Below are positions 25,977 to 35,058 of a DNA stretch of 64,000 nt, one piece after another (within the stretch, counting starts at the first letter, position 1; every line of letters starts with the position of its first letter). The position numbers and the translations under genes were made by a program. Location of the stretch: NCBI RefSeq assembly GCF_000963255.1, contig NZ_JYOV01000002.1:62001-126000 (forward strand), read 5' to 3'. The stretch is from Streptococcus infantis. GTDB lineage: Bacteria; Bacillota; Bacilli; Lactobacillales; Streptococcaceae. Under the pieces are notes generated by a model. It was not told the origin of the DNA. It saw only the letters and a list, made by a program, of their open reading frames with translations, and did no database searches.

Positions 25977-27827
25977 ATGAATAAAAAAATGACAGATTAT
26001 GTAATTGATCTTGTTGAAGTGTTAAATAAACAACAAAAACAAGTCTTTTGGGGGATTTTTGATGCTGCCAGCATGATTTCCTCAATCATTGTTTCTTATA
26101 TCTTGTTTTATGGATTGATCAATCCAGCTCCTGTGGACTATGTCATCTATACAAGCTTGACCTTCCTTTTCTATCAAATCATGATTGGATTCTGGGGGCT
26201 CAATGCTAGCATTAGTCGTTATAGCAAAATCACAGACTTTATGAAGATATTCATCGGAGTAAGTGTCAGCAGTGTCTTGTCCTATCTCCTTTGCTATGCC
26301 TTCTTGCCACTATTCTCTGTGCGTTTCATCGTTCTCTTTATCTTGCTCAGCACCTTCTTGATCTTGCTCCCACGTATTACTTGGCAGTTGATCTATTCAA
26401 GACGCAAAAAGGGTGATGGAGAAGGGGAACATCGTCGTACCTTCTTGATTGGTGCGGGAGACGGTGGAGCTCTCTTTATGAACAGCTACCAACATCCTAC
26501 GAGTGATCTTGAGTTAGTGGGTATTTTGGATAATGATGAAAAGAAAAAAGGTCAAAAACTAGGTGGAATCCCAGTCTTAGGATCTTATGAACAGTTGCCA
26601 GAACTCTCTAAACGTCATCAGATTGAAAAAGTTATCGTTGCGATTCCTTCTCTCGATCCATCAGAGTATGAGCGTATCCTAAAAATGTGTAACCAACTTG
26701 GCTTGAAGTGTTATAAGATGCCCAAGATTGAGTCGGTTGTACAAGGATTGCATCCTCAGGTAGGTGGTTTCCAAAAAATCGATATTACTGACCTTTTGGG
26801 ACGTAAAGAAATTCAACTAGATGAGTCACGTCTAGGCTCAGAAATTACTGGAAAAACCATCTTAGTGACAGGTGCAGGAGGTTCTATTGGGTCTGAGATT
26901 TGCCGTCAGGTTAGTCGCTTTAATCCAGAGCGCGTGGTTCTCTTGGGTCATGGGGAAAACTCCATTTATCTGATCTATCATGAATTGATTCGTAGCTTCC
27001 AAGGAATTGACTATGTTCCTGTGATTGCAGACATCCAAGACTACGATCGCTTGCTTCAAGTATTTGAGCAGTACCAACCAGCCATTGTTTACCACGCTGC
27101 TGCCCATAAGCACGTGCCAATGATGGAACGTAATCCAAAAGAAGCCTTTAAAAATAATATCCTCGGAACTTACAATGTTGCCAAGGCAGTTGACGCCGCT
27201 AAGGTACCGAAGATGGTTATGATTTCGACCGATAAGGCCGTTAATCCACCAAACGTAATGGGAGCTACCAAACGTGTGGCAGAGTTGATTGTTACAGGAT
27301 TCAACCAACGTAGTCAATCTACCTATTGTGCGGTTCGTTTTGGGAATGTTCTTGGTAGCCGTGGTAGTGTGATTCCAGTATTTGAGCGTCAGATTGCAGA
27401 GGGTGGTCCAGTGACTGTGACAGACTTCCGTATGACTCGTTACTTTATGACCATTCCAGAAGCTAGCCGTTTGGTGATCCATGCAGGAGCTTATGCTAAA
27501 GATGGGGAAGTCTTTATCCTTGATATGGGCAAACCAGTTAAGATTTATGATTTGGCCAAGAAAATGGTTCTTCTTAGTGGACGTACTGAAAATGAAATTC
27601 CGATTGTAGAAGTGGGGATTCGTCCAGGTGAGAAACTCTATGAGGAGTTGTTGGTATCTACTGAATTAGTTGATAATCAAGTCATGGATAAGATTTTTGT
27701 TGGTAAGGTTAATGTCATGCCACTTGAAGTTATCAATCAAAAGATTGAAGAATTCCGTGCCTTGCAAGGTTCAGAGTTGAAGCAAGCTATTATCGGTTTT
27801 GCTAACGAAACAACTCACATTCATTAA
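25977..27827 (+). CDS. CapD/FlaA1-like membrane nucleotide-sugar dehydratase/epimerase
   Basis: A 616-residue protein of the large membrane-bound CapD/WbpM type. Four N-terminal helices (about residues 20-130) are followed by a first Rossmann domain (FLIGAGDGGALFMNSY) and a catalytic short-chain dehydrogenase domain with TGAGGSIGSEICRQV and the STDKAVNPPNVMGATKR segment that replaces the usual YxxxK. Such enzymes convert UDP-GlcNAc to 4-keto-6-deoxy sugars for surface polysaccharide. AGGAGG lies 10 bases before the ATG. It follows the GT2 gene and ends in a strong terminator. The pneumococcal counterpart I recall is SP_0103. Confidence 0.9.
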   Translation: MNKKMTDYVIDLVEVLNKQQKQVFWGIFDAASMISSIIVSYILFYGLINPAPVDYVIYTSLTFLFYQIMIGFWGLNASISRYSKITDFMKIFIGVSVSSVLSYLLCYAFLPLFSVRFIVLFILLSTFLILLPRITWQLIYSRRKKGDGEGEHRRTFLIGAGDGGALFMNSYQHPTSDLELVGILDNDEKKKGQKLGGIPVLGSYEQLPELSKRHQIEKVIVAIPSLDPSEYERILKMCNQLGLKCYKMPKIESVVQGLHPQVGGFQKIDITDLLGRKEIQLDESRLGSEITGKTILVTGAGGSIGSEICRQVSRFNPERVVLLGHGENSIYLIYHELIRSFQGIDYVPVIADIQDYDRLLQVFEQYQPAIVYHAAAHKHVPMMERNPKEAFKNNILGTYNVAKAVDAAKVPKMVMISTDKAVNPPNVMGATKRVAELIVTGFNQRSQSTYCAVRFGNVLGSRGSVIPVFERQIAEGGPVTVTDFRMTRYFMTIPEASRLVIHAGAYAKDGEVFILDMGKPVKIYDLAKKMVLLSGRTENEIPIVEVGIRPGEKLYEELLVSTELVDNQVMDKIFVGKVNVMPLEVINQKIEEFRALQGSELKQAIIGFANETTHIH

Positions 27828-27833
27828 AAAAGA

Positions 27834-27885
27834 AAAAGGTATGATTCCTAGCTTCATGTTAGAGGTAAGTGGAATCATACCTTTT
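27834..27885. terminator. Terminator after the CapD-like gene
   Basis: AAAAGGTATGATTCC (27834-27848) pairs perfectly with GGAATCATACCTTTT (27871-27885), a 15-bp stem whose right arm runs into T's. Confidence 0.88.
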
Positions 27886-27924
27886 ATTGATAACTGCTAC
27901 TCCTTTACCAATTTTTGAACAAAC

Positions 27925-27953
27925 TTGTCATTGTTGAACATTTATGGTAAACT
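27925..27953 (+). promoter_or_regulatory. Promoter of the first DUF805 gene
   Basis: TTGTCA (27925-27930) and TAAACT (27948-27953) are 17 bases apart, with TGG before the -10 as an extension. A second TATACT follows at 27959-27964. Confidence 0.5.
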
Positions 27954-28088
27954 AAATTTATACTATTTGAAAATCAAAGTAAATGAGGTCTGCATCGTTT
28001 GACTGTACTTAGATATGGTTTATAACGAACTTTCTAATTTGCTCTTTCATTTTCATTTCGTATGAATTAAAAAAATAGGGAGTAACTT

Positions 28089-28514
28089 ATGATTAACGCA
28101 TATAAGAATTTCTTTAAAGGTTATGTAGATTTTACAGGCCGTTCAACACGCTCAGAGTATTGGTGGATTTGGTTAACAAATATGATCCTCCTTGTCCCTT
28201 TTTACTCAGCATATTTTAAGGTGCTCGCAAATCCAAGAAATGAGGCTGCTCTAGTGGCCTTGGGTGGAATTGCTATTATCTACATGATTTTCGGGCTAGC
28301 CCTAATATTACCTATGTTAGCTTTGACAGTTCGTCGTCTACGTGATGCTGGTTTCCACTGGGCTCTAATCTTTATCATTTTTATTCCCATGGTTGGACCT
28401 CTTGTTCTTTTAGTTTTGTTAGCTATGCCAACGAAACAAGTAGAAGTAGTAACCATCAATGAAACTGAAGAAGTTGTAGAAGTTTCACCATTCGAAGAAT
28501 CAGACAAAAACTAA
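28089..28514 (+). CDS. DUF805 family membrane protein (copy 1)
   Basis: A 141-residue protein with the DUF805 opening MINAYKNFFKGYVDFTGRST and RSEYWWIWL, three to four hydrophobic helices, and LTVRRLRDAGFHWALIFI, the conserved Arg-rich turn before the last helices. It ends in an acidic tail. The family function is not established; members are small inner-membrane proteins. The second copy follows 152 bases later behind its own terminator, so this is a tandem duplication with separate transcription. Confidence 0.85.
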   Translation: MINAYKNFFKGYVDFTGRSTRSEYWWIWLTNMILLVPFYSAYFKVLANPRNEAALVALGGIAIIYMIFGLALILPMLALTVRRLRDAGFHWALIFIIFIPMVGPLVLLVLLAMPTKQVEVVTINETEEVVEVSPFEESDKN

Positions 28515-28577
28515 GAAGTTTAGGTTTTACAAGTGAAACTGTTTTAGAGTTTTCTTTATATTGTTAAGCAAATATCT

Positions 28578-28615
28578 AACACTCCCATATCTAAAAATAG
28601 ATTTGGGAGTGTTTT
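28578..28615 (+). terminator. Terminator between the two DUF805 genes
   Basis: AACACTCCCA (28578-28587) pairs with TGGGAGTGTT (28604-28613), extended inward by ATCTA/TAGAT, followed by T's. Confidence 0.85.
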
Positions 28616-28666
28616 ATAACAATGAGGCTACTTTATAGTATACAGTTGTTAAAAAGGAGAAATATC

Positions 28667-29083
28667 TTGTTTAGGGCTTATATAAATTTTTTAAAAGGTT
28701 ATGTAGATTTTGTAGGACGCTCAACACGTCCAGAATATTGGTGGGTTTGGCTGATGAATCATATCTTGTTCCTGCCCCTGTATATCCTTATCTTCAATAA
28801 AGAGATAAACCAAGGTCCTTCTCTGAACTTTACTTTAGTTATATTGGTTGTCAGTATTTATGCCATTTTGGCTCTACTCCTTTTGTTGCCTACTTTAGCA
28901 TTAAAGATTCGACGTTTGCGTGATGGAGGTTTCCACTGGGCCTTTATCTTCCTTCACTTTGTTCCAGTGGTCGGACGTTTTGCTCTATTAGTTCTGCTAG
29001 CCATGCCAAGTAAGGAAGTAGAAATAGTAACAATCAATAGACCTAAAGAAGTTGAAAGTGAAGAAGTTTCCCCTTTTGAATAA
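28667..29083 (+). CDS. DUF805 family membrane protein (copy 2, TTG start)
   Basis: A 138-residue paralogue of the preceding gene. I chose the TTG at 28667: AAGGAGA stands 7 bases before it, and the product MFRAYINFLKGYVDFVGRST then aligns residue by residue with the first copy's start. An ATG at 28622 would add 15 residues with no ribosome binding site. Conserved blocks RPEYWWVWL and LKIRRLRDGGFHWAFIF are kept, while the central hydrophobic part has diverged. Both copies end in EVSPFE, so the C-terminal tail is under constraint. Confidence 0.82.
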   Translation: MFRAYINFLKGYVDFVGRSTRPEYWWVWLMNHILFLPLYILIFNKEINQGPSLNFTLVILVVSIYAILALLLLLPTLALKIRRLRDGGFHWAFIFLHFVPVVGRFALLVLLAMPSKEVEIVTINRPKEVESEEVSPFE

Positions 29084-29133
29084 TTGGATGAGTACGGGGA
29101 ATGTCATTCTCCTCATTAAGATCAGACAAAAAG

Positions 29134-29161
29134 CTCCCAAACCTAACTTTTAGGCTGGGAG
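29134..29161. terminator. Bidirectional terminator between DUF805 and HAD genes
   Basis: CTCCCA (29134-29139) and CCTA pair with TAGG and TGGGAG (29156-29161). A's precede and T's follow, so it serves both convergent genes. Confidence 0.75.
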
Positions 29162-29169
29162 TCTTTTGT

Positions 29170-29811
29170 TTAACGTTTTAATTGTAGATGCTGTAAAATG
29201 TCTGTTGGGTGGTGAGCAATCCAGTCAGGATGATAGTCCATGAGGTCTTTCTCCTCACCGAATCCCCAAGTTACCGCTAGTTTTTTAATGCCAGTTTCTT
29301 GGGCACCAATCATATCAAACTTGGTATCTCCGATAATAACAACTGTTTCGGGAGTTAGATGATGAGTTTCTAGAGCTTGACGAATAACATCAGCCTTGTG
29401 TAGGGCTTGAGGGCTTGAACCATAAATGCCATCAAAGAAGTGATCAATCCCAAAATTGCTAGTCATGTCAACTGCGGTTGGTGTATTCTTCGTAGTAGTG
29501 ATATAAAGAGGATAATGCTCAGCTAGTTCTACAAGTAAATCTTTGATATGTGGAAAGAGTTGGGCTTCGTAAACACCCTTTTCCTTATAATAAGAACGAT
29601 AGAGCTGAATGGCTTCTTCTATCTGCTCAGCTGGCAAACAACTAGCAAAGCTGGTTTCTAGTGGGGGCCCCATAAAACCTCGAATGGTTTTGGCACCAGG
29701 ACTAGAAACTCCAAGTTGGTCAAAGGTATAGGTGAAACCATTGTGAATACCGATAGAACTATCAACTAGCGTTCCATCTAAGTCAAAAAAGATAGCAGAT
29801 ATAGATGACAT
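29170..29811 (-). CDS. HAD hydrolase, phosphoglycolate phosphatase-like
   Basis: A 213-residue HAD-superfamily phosphatase. Motif I is FFDLDGTLVDSS near residues 8-19 with the nucleophile Asp, motif II is YITTTKNTPTA, and motif IV is VVIGDTKFDMIGAQE. The helical cap between motifs I and II (subclass I) matches Gph/PgmB-like phosphatases. The substrate is a small phosphomonoester that cannot be assigned. It lies 23 bases behind sdaAA in the same direction and is probably cotranscribed with the serine dehydratase genes. Confidence 0.85.
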   Translation of the reverse strand: MSSISAIFFDLDGTLVDSSIGIHNGFTYTFDQLGVSSPGAKTIRGFMGPPLETSFASCLPAEQIEEAIQLYRSYYKEKGVYEAQLFPHIKDLLVELAEHYPLYITTTKNTPTAVDMTSNFGIDHFFDGIYGSSPQALHKADVIRQALETHHLTPETVVIIGDTKFDMIGAQETGIKKLAVTWGFGEEKDLMDYHPDWIAHHPTDILQHLQLKR

Positions 29812-29834
29812 TGATTCTCCTCATAATGATGAAA

Positions 29835-30707
29835 TTATTCGCCGAAAATTTCTTTTTGAAGGCGACGACCTGTAGGTGTGGCAGCGAGCCCCCCTTCAGC
29901 AGTTTCACGAAAGGCAGTTGGTAAGCTAGATCCTACTTGATACATGGCATCGATGACCTCATCAACTGGAATTTTCGATTCGATACCAGCTAAAGCCATG
30001 TCGGCTGCGATGAAGGCAAAGCTTGCTCCCATGGCATTCCGCTTGACGCAAGGAACTTCAACCAAACCTGCAACTGGGTCGCAAATGAGACCGAGCATGT
30101 TTTTGATAACGAAGGCGATAGCCTGGCTCGCTTGATAAGGCGTTCCGCCTGCAGCTAGAGTTAGAGCAGCGGCACTCATGGCTGAAGCTGAACCGACTTC
30201 GGCCTGGCAGCCACCTTCGGCTCCCGAGATAGAAGCGTTGTTAGCAATCACGAGTCCAAAAGCACCTGCAGCGAATAAGAAGTCTAGTTGTTGTTCATGA
30301 GTTAAATCCAACTTTTGAATAGCAGCAGTGAGAACGGCTGGAAGGCAGCCTGCACTACCAGCAGTAGGTGTCGCACAGACCAGCCCCATCTTGGCATTGT
30401 GTTCATTAACGGCGATAGCATTACGGGCAGCAGACAAGACAGTGAAGTCTGATAGGGTCTTTCCTTTTTTGATGTAGTGGTCAAGCTTGGCAGCGTCACC
30501 ACCTGTCAAACCGCTACGAGATTTTTTTTCACTAAGACCAAGCTCAACTGAAGCTTTCATGACTTCAAGGTTGCGCTCCATGAGAAGGAGAACTTCTTCG
30601 CGCTCACGACCAGTCAATTCAAACTCAGTCGTAATCATGAGCTCAGCAACATTGCCTTGAAAATCAAGTTCGGCTTGTTCGACTAATTCTTTGATAGAGT
30701 AAAACAT
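29835..30707 (-). CDS. sdaAA: L-serine dehydratase, alpha subunit
   Basis: A 290-residue iron-sulfur enzyme subunit that turns L-serine into pyruvate and ammonia together with the beta subunit. SRSGLTGGDAAKLDHYIKKG is the conserved substrate-loop region. Cysteines for the 4Fe-4S cluster appear in CATPTAGSAGCLP, GLICDPVAG and EVPCVKRN. It starts 8 bases after sdaAB and forms an operon with it, as usual in Firmicutes. The cluster makes the enzyme oxygen-sensitive. Confidence 0.93.
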   Translation of the reverse strand: MFYSIKELVEQAELDFQGNVAELMITTEFELTGREREEVLLLMERNLEVMKASVELGLSEKKSRSGLTGGDAAKLDHYIKKGKTLSDFTVLSAARNAIAVNEHNAKMGLVCATPTAGSAGCLPAVLTAAIQKLDLTHEQQLDFLFAAGAFGLVIANNASISGAEGGCQAEVGSASAMSAAALTLAAGGTPYQASQAIAFVIKNMLGLICDPVAGLVEVPCVKRNAMGASFAFIAADMALAGIESKIPVDEVIDAMYQVGSSLPTAFRETAEGGLAATPTGRRLQKEIFGE

Positions 30708-30715
30708 ATTTTCTC

Positions 30716-31387
30716 CTATTGAAAGAAATTGACATTATGCAAATGAGGAATTTTACGAATCTCTTCGATAGATTCATCACAGTTGCGACTATCAACTTCG
30801 ATAATCATAATGGCTTTCTCACCAGCCTTTTCTCGGGTCACATTCATCTGAGCGATGTTGATATCAAAGCGAGAGAGGGCCTCTGTTACGTGAGCGATCA
30901 TACCAGGAACATCCTGATGAACGATGATAATGGTAGGGGTGTTCATGTTGAGGGATACGGCAAAGCCATTGAGCTCTGTCACCTGGATGTTACCACCACC
31001 GATTGAAATTCCTGTCACACTGATGGTCTTGTGCTTATTCTTAACAGTGATTTTCGTAGTATTTGGGTGAGGGGCGTTACTATCTTTCTGGATAGTCCAG
31101 ACAATTTTGATGCCACGCTTATGGGCAATTTCTAAACTATTTGGAATTTCTGGATCATCTGTGTCCATTCCTAAGATTCCAGCGACAAGGGCTAGGTCAG
31201 TTCCGTGCCCGCGATAGGTTTTTGCAAAAGAATTAAAAAGCTGGAACTCGACCTCGGTTGGAGTATCGTCAAAGATAGAAGAGACGATTTTACCGATACG
31301 AACAGCTCCTGCCGTGTGACTACTAGATGGGCCAATCATGACTGGCCCAATGATATCAAAGACAGATTGAAAACGAAGTGATTGCAT
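30716..31387 (-). CDS. sdaAB: L-serine dehydratase, beta subunit
   Basis: A 223-residue partner subunit. GPVMIGPSSSHTAGAVRIG near residues 15-33 is the SSSHTAG substrate-binding motif; the C-terminal part (about 148-223, TIIIVHQDVPGMIAHVTEAL) is an ACT domain that probably binds serine or a regulator. AAGGGG precedes the ATG. It is the first gene of the sdaAB-sdaAA-HAD transcription unit and is divergent from the LysM gene. Confidence 0.93.
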   Translation of the reverse strand: MQSLRFQSVFDIIGPVMIGPSSSHTAGAVRIGKIVSSIFDDTPTEVEFQLFNSFAKTYRGHGTDLALVAGILGMDTDDPEIPNSLEIAHKRGIKIVWTIQKDSNAPHPNTTKITVKNKHKTISVTGISIGGGNIQVTELNGFAVSLNMNTPTIIIVHQDVPGMIAHVTEALSRFDINIAQMNVTREKAGEKAIMIIEVDSRNCDESIEEIRKIPHLHNVNFFQ

Positions 31388-31491
31388 CTGTTTCCCCTTA
31401 AAAAGATTCTTAACTCTATTATATCAAAGATTAGATGCAAGCGCTCAATTCCATGATAAAATATCTAAAAACCCCATAAAATCAAGCCTTT

Positions 31492-31539
31492 TGTAACAAA
31501 AAGAGGCTGTTTAAGCGAAATAAAACATAGTCTTGTAAC
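31492..31539 (+). promoter_or_regulatory. Two TGTAAC half-sites before the LysM gene (possible WalR)
   Basis: TGTAAC occurs at 31492-31497 and 31534-31539. WalR boxes are direct repeats of TGTWAH with 5 bases between; neither copy has a good second half at that distance. The pneumococcal counterpart is in the WalRK regulon as I recall, so I record them as weak candidates. A -10-like TATGAT lies at 31582-31587. Confidence 0.25.
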
Positions 31540-31619
31540 ATTTCTACATAAAACCGTCAAGAAACAGTAATAATAGTAGGGTATGATGGAAATATAAGAA
31601 AGAAGGAGAATCTTTTAAT

Positions 31620-32237
31620 ATGAAATCAACAACTAACAAAATTAAAACAGGACTTGTAGGAGTAGCAGCAGCGCTTGCTTTCCTTGCACCATCACTTACT
31701 TTTGCACAAGAAACAACAACTTACACAGTAAAATCAGGTGACACTCTATCAGGAATCGCTGAAAAATACAATACAACTGTTGAAAAATTGGCAGAAAAAA
31801 ATAAGATTAAAGATATTCATTTGATCTATGTAGACCAAGTATTGGTTATTGATGGTGAAGCACCAACTACTTCAGCTGCGACAGCAGAAGCTCCAGTAGC
31901 AGCACCTGCGGCTACTGAAACAACAACTTATGAAGCACCAGCAGCAAGCGTAACTGTAGCAGAAGAAACTGTTGCTACAACAGAAACTTCAGCATCAACT
32001 TCAACTGTAAGCGGATCTGAAGCAGAAGCTAAAGAATGGATCGCTCAAAAAGAATCAGGCGGTAGCTACACAGCTACAAACGGACGTTACATTGGACGTT
32101 ACCAATTGACAGATTCATACTTGAACGGTGACTATTCAGCAGAAAACCAAGAACGTGTAGCAGACGCTTACGTTGCAGGACGTTACGGTTCATGGACAGC
32201 TGCTAAGAACTTCTGGCTTAACAACGGTTGGTACTAA
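31620..32237 (+). CDS. Secreted LysM protein with Apf/lysozyme-like C-terminus
   Basis: A 205-residue exported protein. Residues 1-29 are a signal peptide ending SLTFAQE; a single LysM domain follows (TYTVKSGDTLSGIAEKYNTT to about residue 78), which binds peptidoglycan; then comes a low-complexity Ala/Thr/Glu linker. The C-terminal 70 residues (AKEWIAQKESGGSYTATNGR, YIGRYQLTDSYL, GSWTAAKNFWLNNGWY) match the lysozyme-like domain of aggregation-promoting factors and SceD-like proteins, with the ESGG glutamate as probable catalytic residue. GAAGGAG precedes the ATG. The pneumococcal counterpart I recall is SP_0107. Confidence 0.9.
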   Translation: MKSTTNKIKTGLVGVAAALAFLAPSLTFAQETTTYTVKSGDTLSGIAEKYNTTVEKLAEKNKIKDIHLIYVDQVLVIDGEAPTTSAATAEAPVAAPAATETTTYEAPAASVTVAEETVATTETSASTSTVSGSEAEAKEWIAQKESGGSYTATNGRYIGRYQLTDSYLNGDYSAENQERVADAYVAGRYGSWTAAKNFWLNNGWY

Positions 32238-32262
32238 GAACTGACGAACAAAATAAGATGCA

Positions 32263-32295
32263 AAAGTCGAGGGATGGATCTCCTCGACTTTTTTC
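32263..32295 (+). terminator. Terminator of the LysM gene
   Basis: AAAAGTCGAGG (32263-32273) pairs with CCTCGACTTTT (32283-32293), then T's. Confidence 0.88.
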
Positions 32296-32328
32296 GTGTT
32301 TCCTAATTGAAGGCCTCTGTCATCTTTC

Positions 32329-32357
32329 TTGTCTTCTCTAAGCAAGCATGTTATAAT
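32329..32357 (+). promoter_or_regulatory. Promoter of mnmA
   Basis: TTGTCT (32329-32334) and TATAAT (32352-32357) are 17 bases apart, and the -10 carries a TGT extension. Confidence 0.78.
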
Positions 32358-32359
32358 GA

Positions 32360-33559
<1,200 letters not shown>

Positions 33560-33581
33560 AGATGTTCTAAGAGGAATGAGA

Positions 33582-34013
33582 ATGTTTCAATTTTTTAAGA
33601 AGAAAACGCCTAAAAAAGATAAGATAATGACTCTTTCTGACTATAAGAAAGAGTATCTGAGTGAAAAAACGACAGAGTCGATAGAGATCTTGTTTAAGGA
33701 GTTGAAACAAGCTAAAGTTTGGGTCCCTTTCAATGCTTCTCTAGTGAATGGGAGTGACGGACAAGAAGGCGCTCGACTTAAACCAGATATTCTGCGAAAA
33801 GGAGACGACTACTATTATCCTTGTTTCTTAACAGAACAAGATATTCCTAAGGACTATTATGACCGCTTTTCTTGGTTGCAATTGTCTCTTACGGACTGTT
33901 TGTTTGCTGCGGAAGGGATAGAGAGTTTTCCGGTGAGAGGGATTGTTCTAGATGCCTTTTCTGACCCAGTTGAGATTGACAAAGGAGCTTTTGAAGCGAT
34001 ACGCCAATCATAG
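33582..34013 (+). CDS. SseB-like protein
   Basis: A 143-residue soluble protein with Lys-rich start MFQFFKKKTPKK and an SseB-type core (AKVWVPFNASLVNG, LKPDILRKGDDYYYPCFLT). I chose ATG 33582 because GAGG lies 7 bases before it; ATG 33576 is too close to it. The function of SseB-like proteins in Gram-positive bacteria is not established. It follows mnmA by 22 bases with no terminator between, so it is probably in the same transcript. Confidence 0.72.
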   Translation: MFQFFKKKTPKKDKIMTLSDYKKEYLSEKTTESIEILFKELKQAKVWVPFNASLVNGSDGQEGARLKPDILRKGDDYYYPCFLTEQDIPKDYYDRFSWLQLSLTDCLFAAEGIESFPVRGIVLDAFSDPVEIDKGAFEAIRQS

Positions 34014-34023
34014 TACATTTAGA

Positions 34024-34051
34024 TTGACAAATGTTCTCAATTTGCTACAAT
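34024..34051 (+). promoter_or_regulatory. Promoter before the Nudix-Nudix-mnmG genes
   Basis: TTGACA (34024-34029) and TACAAT (34046-34051) with a 16-base spacer and a TGC extension. The leader to the first start codon is about 105 bases and contains a GCAGG/CCTGC stem. Confidence 0.7.
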
Positions 34052-34162
34052 AATAAAAGCAATAGAAATGATGGTCAAAGCTCATGGATGTTGCAGGCTT
34101 TTTTGTCCTGCACTTCTTACGAGTTTTGACTGTTTTTGTGTCGTTTAGAGGAAAGGATAAAA

Positions 34163-34618
34163 ATGACTCAACAAGACTTTCGGACAAAGGTGGGGAACAC
34201 AGTTTTTGGCGTTCGGGCGACAGCCTTGATTCTCCAAAATGGCAAACTTCTAGTCACAAAAGATAAGGGCAAGTATTACACTATCGGCGGTGCGATTCAA
34301 GTCAATGAAAGCACGGAAGACGCGGTAGTCCGTGAAGTGAGGGAAGAACTGGGTGTAAAAGCTCAAGCTGGGCAGCTAGCTTTTGTGGTTGAAAATCGTT
34401 TTGAAGAAGACGGCGTCTATTATCACAACATCGAGTTTCATTATTTAGTGGACTTACTTGAGGATGCCCCATTGACCATGCAGGAAGATGAGAAAATGCA
34501 GCCCTGTGAGTGGATTGATTTGGACAAGCTTGAGGATATTCAGCTAGTTCCAGCCTTTTTGAAAACAGCCCTGCCAAATTGGGACGGACAATTACGACAC
34601 ATCCATCTTAACGAATAG
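34163..34618 (+). CDS. Nudix hydrolase (first of two)
   Basis: A 151-residue Nudix protein. The box GGAIQVNESTEDAVVREV followed by REELGV fits GX5EX7REUXEEXGU, which binds the metal and hydrolyses a nucleoside diphosphate-linked substrate. I chose ATG 34163 (MTQQDFRTKVGN) because AAAGGA precedes it; the longer frame starts without a site. The substrate is unknown. A second Nudix gene follows after 8 bases. Confidence 0.87.
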   Translation: MTQQDFRTKVGNTVFGVRATALILQNGKLLVTKDKGKYYTIGGAIQVNESTEDAVVREVREELGVKAQAGQLAFVVENRFEEDGVYYHNIEFHYLVDLLEDAPLTMQEDEKMQPCEWIDLDKLEDIQLVPAFLKTALPNWDGQLRHIHLNE

Positions 34619-34626
34619 GAGAGAAA

Positions 34627-35058
34627 ATGATGGTTAAGCTTATTGCCCATGTACTTGTTCATAGTGGTGGTGATTATTTACTCATTCAGCGTTCGGAAAT
34701 TAAAAGAGGACAACCCAACGTTTATCCAACTTACTGGGATATTCTTGGTGGCGGGGTTGAAAAGGGTGAACTTCCGCGAGATGGAGCTCTTAGAGAATGT
34801 ATTGAAGAAGCGGGAGTTAGGCTAGACAGCAGTTCGCTCAAACTTCTTCACGAAGATAGTCAACTGGATACCTCTAAGGATACTGTCTTTACTCGCTTAG
34901 TTTATAAAGCAGAGTGGGTTGGGGAGAAGCCAATTATCAGATTAGATCCTGAAGAGCATACGCACTTTAAATGGGTTGCTATGGATCAAGCTCTAGAGGA
35001 GGAAAAGTTAGTTCCTTATTTGCGAGAAATTTTTGAAAGGTTAAGAAATGACTTATAA
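34627..35058 (+). CDS. Nudix hydrolase (second of two)
   Basis: A 143-residue Nudix protein. [18 protein letters not shown] followed by IEEAGV is the Nudix box near residues 39-62. AGGAGAG stands directly before the ATG pair at 34627/34630. It is not a recent copy of the preceding gene, since little similarity is seen outside the box. The last 11 bases overlap mnmG, which suggests translational coupling. The substrate is unknown. Confidence 0.87.
   Translation: MMVKLIAHVLVHSGGDYLLIQRSEIKRGQPNVYPTYWDILGGGVEKGELPRDGALRECIEEAGVRLDSSSLKLLHEDSQLDTSKDTVFTRLVYKAEWVGEKPIIRLDPEEHTHFKWVAMDQALEEEKLVPYLREIFERLRNDL

Noticed and set aside
26862-27482. 206-codon minus-strand frame opposite the CapD-like gene
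   Set aside because: It mirrors the catalytic domain of the epimerase and has no start signals; the His/Thr-rich product is typical of antisense reading of conserved coding DNA.
31433-31447. cre-like sequence ATGCAAGCGCTCAAT before sdaAB
   Set aside because: Only 12 of 15 positions agree and the conserved CA at the end is missing.
34084-34266. 60-codon frame in the Nudix leader
   Set aside because: No ribosome binding site, and it overlaps the first Nudix gene in another frame.
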